Positions 35,901 through 45,900 of a stretch of DNA of 64,000 nt are shown one piece after another. Positions within the stretch are counted from its first letter, which is position 1, and each line of letters opens with the position of its first letter. Source of the stretch: Rhodeus uyekii. Lineage: Eukaryota > Chordata > Actinopteri > Cypriniformes > Acheilognathidae. The DNA lies in NCBI GenBank assembly GCA_037043235.1, contig JAWRVZ010000095.1, positions 605,001-669,000 of the forward strand, given 5' to 3'. Position numbers and translations under genes: made by a program. Below the pieces are notes generated by a model that was not told the origin of the DNA, ran no database searches, and was given only the letters and a program-made list of their open reading frames with translations.

Positions 35901-38900
35901 TTCTTTGTTTTAAAGACGTTTATAAAAGCTACTTAAATGTCCTAGTTTAGCTAAGGCCTAATTCTGTATTAATCTAAGCCCTGTCTGTGAAACCAGGTTC
36001 AATGTACAAGTAAAGAAGTAGAACGTTTTTTACCTTTTCCAGACACTACTTCACTTTCAATACGCCACCGAAATCCAAACTATTTAGTAAACACAGACAT
36101 GAAAGAGCATTTCAGACACAAAATAAAGTATTTAACATAAGAAACTGAGAATCACATTTCATTTGTGAATTTCTAATGCCTCCAAACTATCAAAATGATC
36201 GATCGACTACATTCCCTCTGTCTTCTGATTAACAGCACATCCTTCTTCTTTTAGCAAGTAAAAGGCTTTTTAGTATAATTGTAATAATGGAGTTCAGGTG
36301 TCTCTAGTAATTGTAGGAATATCTTATTATATTGTTAATAATATTTCGAGATTAACAACTTCTGGACTGAACCAACTTAGGTTTACTAATCCATAAATCA
36401 TGTTAAAATGTGAGAATCAATTTTAAGGAACGTTTATTTGTCTATCTCGCCTTCATCATTGTCTTGCATGATGCTCTAATCATAAAACTAAGCATTTAAA
36501 TATTGTATATCTTAAGACAGAATTATATTTATGTGCATTTATCAAAGTAATCTGCGATATTGATTCACATTACAAGCTATTAGAATTTCATCTTTTTCCT
36601 CTATAAGAAAAAACAGTTTTTTTGCTTGGTTTCTTCTAGAGCGTGAGCTCCATATTCGCACGGAGCCTGACTTATCAAATATGACACAAAACATAAGCCA
36701 CATTACAGCAATGCAAACCTTTCTGACTATTATTTCATACTAAAGGCTTTACAAAGTTAAAACAGGAAAGTCAAACCTTATTGTCTTTGTATCTGCTAAG
36801 GTCAGCAATACAATACTCCTTGAAGAGCTTATCGTAGTACTTCTTTGCGAGCTCTTGCTCCCTGCAAACAGTTCAGACGCTTTGTTTTAGGGTGACTGTG
36901 CAGAGGTCAAGAACAACATTCAAGATTCAAATTAAAATCAGACGTGACAGAACGGCGCATCGGCCTCGTGTCTCGCGGAGGAGCGACCGGAGCAAGAGAG
37001 GAGTGAGGAAAATCCAGGCCTGCTTCTCTCTCGTCGCTCCTCCGTTCTCACAGCTCTCGCCACACAGACATTACCACGTCATGTCCTCCTCATCCTCCTC
37101 TCTCCACAGGAAACGGTGGTTCTCTTTCACCACATCCAGATCTGTCTTATCTCCAGACCTGCGTACGGAAACACACAGTTCCCATCAGCATCTATCAAAG
37201 CAGCAGTCCTGAGATGAAACGCAGTGTCTGCGTTCTGCAGCACTCGACTGTTTCATCATCCGGTTCATTAGTTGTAATGAGTGAGAGGGACGGTGCGTTT
37301 GCTCACGTGGATCGTTTGAGGTCCTCCAGTGTCCCTCCGTAATACAGAATGTAGTCGCTGACAAACTTCTTGTGACGTTCAAACTCACAAAATACTATCA
37401 AGGATTTTTTCACTCAGAAGAAAAAGTGATTTATACTATATACTTAATATGGTCAAACGTTCCCCAAAATGAAAATTCTGTCATTAATTCCTCACTCTGA
37501 TGTCGTTCCACACCTGTATGACTTCCGTTCATCTTTGGAACATAAGCGAAGATCTTGATGAAGAGCAAGAGGTTTGTTCTGCTTATGTTCACTCATCAAT
37601 GTTTCATTTTGAATAAAAGCCCAAATACAATTGGTTTATATTGGCGATCGCGTCTCTTCAGAGAACTTGTACTAAACTGCTCAATTCATATGGATTGGTT
37701 TTATCTCTTTATGAGCTTTTTGAAGTGTCAAAGTGTTTCCTTCAAAAGATCTTCATGTGTTTCCGAAGATGAATGACACGAGGGTAATTAATGACAGAAT
37801 TCATTTCATTTTCACACCAAGAACAATGACAGTAATAACATATTTCTACATTTAGTCCACACCATAGCTGGAATCACTTCTGGAATCAACTATTTTTTCC
37901 ATCCATACTGACAGCCAATCAGAATTCATCCTACTTTAAAGAGCGCAATCACATGCTGATAATTAACAATGTGATATTGTCAGCTATTATGGACAATAAT
38001 AGTCATCTTTATAGTTATTGTTGTTAATCTAAATGGGCCTTTATACAATGCATTTTAATCAAAACTTTATTGCATAGTCTCATCTGGTGAGTGAAATCAT
38101 AGAACGCAAAATGGGCCACAAAGAAACAGTGAAATCTGCAGTCACATGATTTTGTGAATTATACCAGTTGACAGGATACAGCGTTCATTGATATCAGGTG
38201 TTGCCGTCGGTTTCTGGCTTCCTCTCTGTCAGGGAAAAGAAGAAGAAGAACAGTTCTTTCAGTTCACACATTGAATTCACGGACTTTGCTCTTCTGATGG
38301 GTGTGAACAGCACCTGTCCCATTCATGAGCAGCAACATTTTTATGGGCCACCTTGGTGTGTCGACCTTTCTGGAACGGCTTCTGTAACAACGCAACTTCA
38401 CCTGCCCTAAAACCAAAAACACACAAGAGGATCAATTATTTATGCAAATTAATACATTATTTATAATTGCATTCTGTTATTTGCGGTTGCTTATATGTAT
38501 ATAAATTCACCAGGGCAAAAATACAGTAATATTGTGAAATAGCATTACCGCAGTTTCCTGCATATAACCCGCAGACGCAGATAACCCGCACCCGTATATA
38601 ACCCGCACCCATAGATTGATGAACTTTTTTGTGTAAGTTCACATTTGGAATTTCGGATGTTGCTCGCATGACGTTAATTATCCATAACTGTTCAGGCTCG
38701 GTACACAGTGCTTGTGCGCGAAATTCAGAAGAAAACAAACACAAGTCAGAATCAGAAGAAAAAGAAAGAGCAGTGTCTCCCGCTGTGCAGCAGCTCGTCC
38801 CTTAAGAAGCGATTCTACAGGTGTTGATCATCGGATGAGATGAGAAGAGCCCGCCCTCATGCAGCACAGCCAATCACGTCTTCTTGCATGATTGACAGGT

Positions 38901-40996
38901 CAGACAGCCTATCAGTGCCAGCTGTCAGAGTGACAGTACAAGTGCCAGAGACAACAACCCTCGCAAGAAAGAAAAACAGAAAGAAAATACCGGGGGAAAA
39001 AAACAATTATGTCCTTAGGATTTGTAAGAGCCCCCCCACCCTGGGTTTGTAAAATTTGGTTATATGCGGGAAAATACGGTACGTTTTAAAATATATTTTT
39101 TCTATTCATAATTTATTCCTGAGATATAAAGCTGAATTTTCAGCATCATTAGTTCAATCTTCAGTATCACACGATCCTTCACAAATCATTCTAGTTTCAT
39201 GATTAGCCATCAGATGACTAAATTAAATTTTAAAGTCCCCTGTGTTAAAAATCAAGTTTTAATATTGTTTATGTGTATATGTGATGTTTTTAATATGCTT
39301 TAAGATAAACCATGTGTAAATTCATTAGACAACACCATTAATTAGTATTTTTTTCTTTAAAACTGCAGAGAAAAAAAGAGGGTGTTAAATATGTGGTTTT
39401 AAAATCACCAGCGTTTATCACATCACAAACTACCCTGCAACCAATCACATCAGCTCGTGGGCGGGCTTTATCATATCATTAACTTTGAGACGCTCTGAAG
39501 CAGGAGAGTTATCCTGCTATATTTTTCTGTTGATATGAAAAATCGGATGCATTTAGCAATATAGCCGGTGCATGATGTAAAAAATATGATACCAAAACTA
39601 TTTGTTAATAGTTAACTATTTGATATAAAACAACAAAATCTTACTTTTTCTTGTCATCTTTGGACTGCTCTCCACCGCCACCATCATCATCACTGAAATC
39701 AGAGTCATACCCCCCCCCTCCATGGACCTAAGACATTATCATGGTCAAAAAAAGACGCTGATTACACACAATGCATAGAATCACCAACATCTGTGAGCAG
39801 GTTAAAGCACAACATTGAACCATATTTGTTAATCTGTGAAATGCCGACACGGTGATTTCTGGCTGGCGATAGACTAAACAAGTACAGGAGGAGAAGGGAA
39901 GATGACCACAGCAAAGATGGAAAGCTCTTGACACAGTGAGTCAGCTTCAGCACAGCACAGGAAACACAACACCCAGAGTCACAACGCGGGAAGGTCACTT
40001 CTCACACTGCCTTTATTATTCGTATCATATTTCACACTTGTGTATGTCGGAAATTGGTGAAGATTCAGTGACGGGAAATGTAGAACAATTGGTCTTTCAT
40101 TCGGAAAAATGCTAAAAATGTAAGCACTGAAAGAGTGGCAGTGATCAGGACAGGCACTTCACTGTTCCCAAACGCTCTGGGACAAATCCATAGAATGCAA
40201 CACAGAAACATCCTTATGAGTTTCCAACAAAGACTGGAAAATCATTACATAACACTATTTTGAATATCATGAATTATGCAATGCCATCAATATTAATAAT
40301 AACGCTTTTCTGTAGCTCAATCAGTAGACTGTGTGCTTGCAACGCCAAAGTCATGGGTTCGATTTCCAGGGAAAGCAAGAACTGATTAGAATGTCAATGT
40401 GTTTCTTGAATGCGATGTAAGTCGCTTTGGATAAAAACGTAAATGTAATAAAAATAAAAACGCATGTGAAAACGCTTATGAGCACCATATGATAAAAACA
40501 TACAATGACATTTAACACAACTATATTAATACAAGTTATTAAATATAGAACGTTACACTTTCAGTCTCAGTATCAAATAAGATGCAGTCTTTTACATGTA
40601 TTTGTTCATCTCTCAATCATCATTGTATTGCATTATATGTTTTGCCCTGACGGTTTGATCTGACAGTATGAAATATTATTTTCATAAAACATATTATTGG
40701 GAATGATGTTACTGATAGTGATTATGCTAATAACTGACATTTATATGCATTTTACGCAAGAACTGTGTTATATTATACATTTCATTAAAAATAATCATTG
40801 ATTTCATTTATATGCTATACAATTTTCATTTCACTTTTGGCCATGTAAATAACAACATCTGCACCAAACTGCATATTTCTGTTCAGTTTTGTCAGAGCAG
40901 TAAAACTGAAGTGTGTTTTCCTCCTCAGCTCCATATTCTCACTATATCCTACAATATGAGCCATGCAAACATGCTTTCCCATATATTATGCAACAT

Positions 40997-41045
<49 letters not shown>

Positions 41046-41380
41046 ATCGTATTCTGGCCATTATTTCATATCAGGCTTTACGGGTTTATTGCGCAAACGG
41101 TAAAAGGTAACAAACTACATTTAATACGTATTATTAGTTTTATAAAATCTACATTTTAAGACACGAGCATATCTGTTTTATTATTAATAAAGGGTAAAAT
41201 AATTGTGGCATGGACCATCAATGAATGTGCGATATGAGACAAATATAACCTTTAATCTCACGCCACCCATGACAAGCTGCCACAACAGTGACTGAAATCA
41301 AATCTTCATATAGCTGTGCATAACTCATGATTTATAACTACCTTCACCAGGTCTAGAGCTGCTTCCCCCGCGCCGCTCAT
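26999..41380 (-). CDS. fra10ac1: Fra10ac1 protein, complete, 14 coding exons
   Basis: FRA10AC1 is a nuclear protein linked to the spliceosome; its human gene lies at the FRA10A fragile site. Coding exons on the minus strand: 41380-41342, 39727-39645, 38406-38314, 38225-38180, 37383-37307, 37158-37075, 36861-36777, 36079-36034, 29523-29410, 28973-28931, 28848-28712, 28463-28422, 27226-27142, 27041-26999. They total 1,017 nt for 338 residues (human about 315). Conserved stretches are YDSDFSDD, LLQKPFQK, KKFVSDYILYYGG, ENHRFLW, LAKKYYDKLFKEYCIADLS and FGFRWR. A Cys-rich module at about 185-236 (CGNKRC then CPEC) probably binds zinc. Residues 237-283 are Lys/Arg-rich and the tail is acidic (DEYFEDMFL). 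Exon 1 supplies the ATG (MSGAGEAALDLVK). The intron between exons 11 and 12 needs a GC donor to keep frame. The largest intron, 6.5 kb, is full of repeats. Confidence 0.93.
27941..28237. mobile_element. MITE with inverted GGGGTCTCATTTATAAA ends in a fra10ac1 intron
   Basis: The left end GGGGTCTCATTTATAAAGCG and the right end, reverse complemented, GGGGTCTCATTTATAAAACT form terminal inverted repeats around about 260 non-coding bases with further TTTATAAA copies inside. Confidence 0.65.
28710..28711 (-). other. fra10ac1: Probable non-canonical GC splice donor of fra10ac1 exon 11
   Basis: Exon 11 reads ...CGC GAA G|GCAAGC on the minus strand, the usual context for GC-AG introns. Joining it to the strong acceptor CTTTCTTCTGCACAG at exon 12 gives E-C-S-S-S-S and keeps the conserved downstream frame. 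The nearby GT donor (CAG|GTTTTC, 28703-28702) breaks the frame with that acceptor. Confidence 0.65.
29657..29795 (+). mobile_element. tRNA-derived SINE in fra10ac1 intron
   Basis: Head TGTAGCTCAAACAGTAGAGT, B box GGTTCGATTCCC, then the AAGCAAGAACTTAGAATGTC body. The tail is partly deleted. Confidence 0.85.
30360..31097. other. Unassigned GC-richer intronic segment
   Basis: Within the 6.5-kb fra10ac1 intron, about 30360-30720 is less AT-rich than its surroundings and open for about 75-100 codons on both strands. I recognise no protein domain or known repeat. It could be an old transposon fragment or non-coding conserved DNA. Confidence 0.3.
31098..31380. mobile_element. MITE with ATGGAAGCTT inverted ends
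   Basis: ATGGAAGCTTCTCTCTGCCA at the left and, reverse complemented, ATGGAAGCTTGTTTTCGC at the right flank a body full of AATTGCGAG, GTCAGAATT and TCTCACAA words. This is a familiar fish MITE pattern. A related body without clear ends is at 63340-63600. Confidence 0.55.
31570..31690. mobile_element. Isolated Tc1-type terminal repeat relic
   Basis: CCTAAATGCATTGATTTGCT, then GCCATGTGATTGGCTGATTA and AACAGGTGTACCT, match the terminal repeat of the Tc1 element at 59815-60995 (for example CCTAAATGCATTGAAGCAAC). No transposase sequence is attached. Confidence 0.5.
32041..32460. other. Intronic segment with conserved-element look, unassigned
   Basis: This stretch of balanced base composition (GATGACGTGCGTGCGACTCG, then CTGAGCTCACGTGAGCAGC and ATTATGCTCAACTGTGAAAT) lacks repeats and long ORFs. 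It contains CRE-like and E-box words. It may be a conserved non-coding element, but that cannot be tested from one sequence. Confidence 0.25.
33362..34315. mobile_element. Pogo/Tigger-like non-autonomous transposon (954 bp) in fra10ac1 intron
   Basis: Left end CAGTAATACCTCGGTTTACA. The right end, reverse complemented, is CAGTAATACCTCGGTTTACG. Both are directly flanked by TA (33360-33361 and 34316-34317). The ends contain repeated TACGAGCA words. No transposase ORF remains. Confidence 0.8.
34845..34985 (-). mobile_element. Fish MITE fragment with (TG)n
   Basis: GGTAGGTTTAGTTTAGGGGA, then ACAGTTTGTACAGTATATAC and GGAAAGACCCCATAAAACAC. This is the inverse of the segment at 59075-59350, so both are copies of one dispersed family. 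Confidence 0.5.
35601..35745 (-). mobile_element. tRNA-derived SINE in fra10ac1 intron
   Basis: On the minus strand: the tRNA-like head is partly degraded, with GGTTCGATTCCCAGGGAAAG and the AAGAACTGATTAGAATATCA body. The tail is eroded. Confidence 0.75.
37463..37812. mobile_element. Short TIR element in fra10ac1 intron 4
   Basis: The left end has AAATGAAAATTCTGTCATTA, and the right end TAATGACAGAATTCATTTCA is its inverse. The interior has GATGTCGTTCCACACCTGTA and TTCATCTTTGGAACATAAGC, a signature of a very abundant cyprinid MITE. A second fragment of the family is at about 56965-57130. Confidence 0.7.
38548..39079. mobile_element. Mariner/pogo-like non-autonomous transposon (532 bp) in fra10ac1 intron 2
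   Basis: The left end CCGCAGTTTCCTGCATATAA and the right end, reverse complemented, CCGTATTTTCCCGCATATAA form 22-bp terminal repeats with three mismatches. Both are flanked by TA (38546-38547 and 39080-39081). The left part also carries three tandem ATAACCCGCA words. There is no transposase. Confidence 0.75.
40309..40449 (+). mobile_element. tRNA-derived SINE in fra10ac1 intron 1
   Basis: Head TGTAGCTCAATCAGTAGACT, B box GGGTTCGATTTCC, body AAGCAAGAACTGATTAGAAT, tail CGCTTTGGATAAAAACG. Confidence 0.85.
40999..41043. repeat. (CA)n microsatellite
   Basis: About 45 bases of uninterrupted AC repeats in fra10ac1 intron 1. Confidence 0.95.
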
Positions 41381-41445
41381 CTGTGTTTACATGCCGCGCG
41401 GCGCAGACGGGCGCGCTCTGATGACGTGCAACCACGTGACTGAAA
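41381..41445 (-). promoter_or_regulatory. fra10ac1: fra10ac1 CpG-rich promoter
   Basis: Immediately upstream of the ATG on the minus strand is a CpG-dense stretch (GCCGCGCGGC, GCGCGCCCGTC) with a CRE-like site CACGTCAT (41428-41421) and an E-box GTCACGTGGT (41440-41431). This is typical of a TATA-less housekeeping promoter. The exact start site is not visible. Confidence 0.65.
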
Positions 41446-42964
41446 CACCCTTCTCAGATGATGGGAACTGTTTACTAATAAGGCTAATCCTTTTGTCTCC
41501 TTTTGTGTCTATGTCGTGGTACAGTGCCGTCTGAATAATAGTTACTTTATATATTTTCGAAATAAAATAACAGATCTGAATGTGTTATACGTGAAATGAA
41601 AGCCTATAAAAGTGACAGGACTTGAGGTTTCTATGTTTTCGGTGTTCTTTGTTTCAAACAGACTTTATTAATCGCATCATTAACATCTATCATTATCATT
41701 ATTTGGTCTATTATTGAGAAACATGCTAAAAACGAAAGCACTGAAAGAGTTGCTGTGATCAGGACAGGCACTTTACTTTTACTTTTTCTTAAATGCGGAA
41801 AATCATATATATATATATATCACAGTAAAAATTGGGTTTAAGTATATTTTTCTGCAATGTGTCGGTAGGACATATCAGTGTATATAATTTCCAAACATTC
41901 ATTTAGCCATTAATTCAGTCTGACAAGAGCCGGTGCTCCACACGAAGATCTGATCTCTCCATCATTGAGTCCATCTCTGATTACATGAAGAAACCGAAAA
42001 AACTGAGATGGACTAAATGCAGAAAACTTGACCGAACTGCAAAGCTACAGTAGCTACAGTGAAACGTTTTAAGCACTGTGTAAAAATGCTGTAAAGTGAG
42101 GATGCTTTTAAAAAATAATGTCATAAATAGATTGTATCTCTTAACTTATTAACTAAATCAAGTCAATATTTGGTGTCCAGATCTCCGTGTGGAGAATCAG
42201 CTGTTTTCAGACTCCTTTGTTCAAACAAAATTATCACAGGATTATTACAATTAATACCAAACTATATTTCCTACTGAACATATCGCAAAATATATAAACA
42301 ACTGGCTTTAACCCATTTTTTGTTGAGAACATACTAATGTTCTGCATAGTTCTGTGTGTGTGTGTGTGTATATATATATATTACTAACATATGGGTTTCT
42401 ATAATGAACACAATTATGCTAATTATAACGTGCTTGCATAATACTATAGTTTAAATACATTTTACTTAAAGTAATACTAAAGGAATAACAAAACGACATG
42501 CGCTCGATGAAAGAGTATTTCTTGAGGGGCGCAGGTGCATCTCTCTAAAGCCTCATGAATATTCTCACTATCACTTATTCATGCGTTCGGTTCATGCGCG
42601 TTCACAGGAATAACACCATTGGACAGCAGCTGGTACATCATGAAGCAAAAGAGGGATTCTCCCAGGATCTGAAGGAACCCGCGTCGCCTTGGATATTTTT
42701 TCCCCCACTTTCATTTTGTATTGTTCATTTTTCCCCTTCTGCCCCCTCAGTTTTATAAAGAAAAATGTTTTAATTTCCAAATCTGCATGCAACTAAGAGG
42801 AAATCTGAGCCCGGGAACGAATCTCTTGGATGAACGCCTGACACACTGAGACATAGGCATTCATCACACGGACACAAGTGAAGGGAGTCGACCAGCAGAC
42901 CAGCACTGAGCACCAGCGCGAGCAGCACAGCAGCCCACGGCACTCAGGAACACACCGGGACACA
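41446..42964. other. fra10ac1-lgi1 divergent intergenic region
   Basis: About 1.5 kb separates the two start sides. It is mostly AT-rich, with short (AT)n runs near 41807 and a (TG)n/(TA)n run at 42353-42381. The last 450 bases are the lgi1 promoter and 5' UTR side. No exon of another gene was recognised. Confidence 0.6.
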
Positions 42965-45900
42965 ATGGGACACGTGAGAGGATGCGCGCTTCTGCTGGGG
43001 CTCGCGGCGGCGCTGCTGATGGTGGAGAGCCGAAGAAGCAAACAGCCGAGATGCCCCTCTGGATGCTCGTGCACCAAAGATAACGCCTTGTGTGAAAATG
43101 TGAGATCTGTTCCAAACAGCTTCCCTCCTGATGTCGTCTCACTGTAAGTGTCCAGATCTATATTCAAGAGCACTGCTCAAACAATACACATGCGTCCATG
43201 CACATAAGTCTTTGAGTATTGTGTGTGTTGTATAATCTGTGTCCCACACACACTCACACACACAGAGTTTATTTACATCTAGATCACACTGATTCTTTTC
43301 CAAACAGTTCATTTGTGAAGTCTGGATTCACTGAGATTGCCGGGGGAAGCTTTCTCCACACGCCGTCCCTTCAGCTTCTGTGAGTTTCTCTCAGTGTTAT
43401 GTGTTGTGCTGTTGTTGTTGTGGATTCTTTATTAGGATGGGGTGATCACCATGTTAAGTGGTCCAATGTTTGTTCTAAGCAATTACAGCCCGCCCCCCGT
43501 TTTTGGGGACATTCTTCAGCGTGTCTAATTTCTCAAAGCCTTTAAATTGCTGTGGATATTATGCAATGCAGCTGCTCCGTGAGGGACATGGCCCTGTCCT
43601 CGTGATGAGCAAATGAGAAACTCAACGCTTCAGTTTGGCTTTTATAATATCGCACCTAGTCTCACTACTAGATTCTAAATCACAAATTCTTGGAAATGAA
43701 CATCGGAACGGCTTGAAGGCAGCAAGTAATGCGTTTCTATGCAAATGTAAACTCGCACAAAAGAAAATGCAAATCGGACTGCTGGATTTGGCAGTATTAT
43801 GCAAAATATGAGCAGTCTTATTTCTCCCTGTCTCAGGTCTGATTGTGAAGTAACTTGTCAATGCGCACATATGGAAAGAGTTTATGAGAGATAATGTGAA
43901 AATAGCTGTCTTTGTTTGGGATCATTTCAATTGCTGGCATAAAGATAAGTGTGTGTGACAGGGGTCTTTCACCAATATAATTAAAAACAGAAAAGCATGC
44001 ATGGAGAACTACAATGCTATTGTTATTTTGTCTTCATCAGGATGAAACTGATTGTCATATACACATTTAATTATGTGACTGGGATAAACACCAGCCTCCT
44101 GTGAAATATTTGTGGTCACATATTGCTTTGTGGGTGTAGTTTTTGTGTTAACGAATGAAACTCTGTTTAATGTGCTGAGATTCACGGTTTTGTTTGTTTC
44201 GTGACTATCTAGATTGTTTACATCCAATTCTTTTGACTTCATCGATGAAGATGCTTTCCAAGGCCTGCCACATCTGGAATATCTGTAAGTTTGATTTAAT
44301 GTGTTTGATTCACTCTCATTGTTCAGTCGTTTTAGATTATCACTCCATTTTAATATAAATGCAACAATCTATTTCAGATTTATTGAAACCAACAAAATTG
44401 AGTCAATTTCACCCCATGCCTTTAGAGGTTTGAAATCTCTCATACACCTGTGAGTATATCAAAGTTTTTAATATATATGAATATATGTGTGTGTGTGTGT
44501 GTGTGTGTATTATTATTATTATTATTATTATTTCCATTTGAATATACTATGCTTTCTGGAGGATCATGTGACACTAAGATCAGAGCAATGATGATAAAAA
44601 TTCAGCTTTGCATAACAAGAATAAATTACATTTAAAAAATATATTTAAATATAAAACAGCTCTTTTAATCTGTAATAATATTTCACAATATTACTGTTTT
44701 TAATGTGTTTTTTGATCAAACAAATGTAGCCTTGGTGAGCAGAATAGAGTTCTTTTAAAAACTTTTATAAATCTCACCAAACCAAAATTTTTCAACGGTA
44801 GTGTTATTATATATATATATATATATATATATGGCATTATGCACGGGTTTGTCATACTTTACAATATTGTCTGATTTTTTAACACGCATTAATTAGCATA
44901 ATATTGTTCATGTTAGTGAACAGATACAACTTTTGACCTTAAAAATGTAGTAATATATGTTGAAATTGAAATAAGATTAATTAATTAATATTGTTCATTG
45001 AACGTCATTATTAGTTCATGTTAACAAATGTTTTTGTTTGTTAGGAGTCTTGCCTACAATAATCTTGAGACGCTGCCCAAAGATATTTTCAAAGGAATGG
45101 ATGCCTTAACAAAAGTGTATGTATTTTACCACTCAAGTCCATGAATCTTGTAATATAATATACCAGAACAAAGGGATTTGAAATGTCATCTGTAAATCCA
45201 CTGAGCAGGGATCTCAGAGGAAACATGTTCAGTTGTGACTGTAAGTTGAAGTGGCTGGTGGAATGGATGCACAGCACTAATGCAACGGTGGATCAGATAC
45301 ACTGCAGTGGGCCTTCAGCCTATCAAGGCAAGAAGATCAATGACCTTGTGCCTCAGTCGTTTGACTGCATTACAGCAGGTAACTGTGCACCGGACTCTCT
45401 TCTGCCTTTGAAATAAGCTGATCCTGCATGTCTGCTGAAATAAAAGGCATTCACAGCAAAATGATTACATATTCACACCAGATTCATCAATGGTTAATTA
45501 TGGCTAATTTTGCTGAAAGACAATGTCTGTAAAGTTGTGAATGTGTAAACCCTTTGAGAGTACAAGAGTATTTATAGATCTCGAAAACTTCCGATAGCGT
45601 CCATTGGTGATTGCGATGTGTCTAGAGAGCAGAGTGGCTGATTTATGCAGTGTAATTTATCGATGACAAGTGATATGTAGGATAAAATACTCAATGCAAA
45701 TTGTAAATAATTTACAAAAACATTGAAGGTCAATTGTTATACAGTTATAGGCTGAACATCCCAGAATGACCAAATGTCATTTGATTAATTGGCCTGACTA
45801 ATATATTGTAATATCTCGGCTAATGTATAATAAAAGCTTCACACAGTTGAGTGCATTTATGCATTTATCAGACACTTTTATCCAAAGCAACTTACATCGC

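Noticed and set aside
42608..42630. RE1/NRSF-like site (ACACCATTGGACAG) upstream of lgi1
   Set aside because: The half-sites are spaced one base too far apart and the left half matches poorly.
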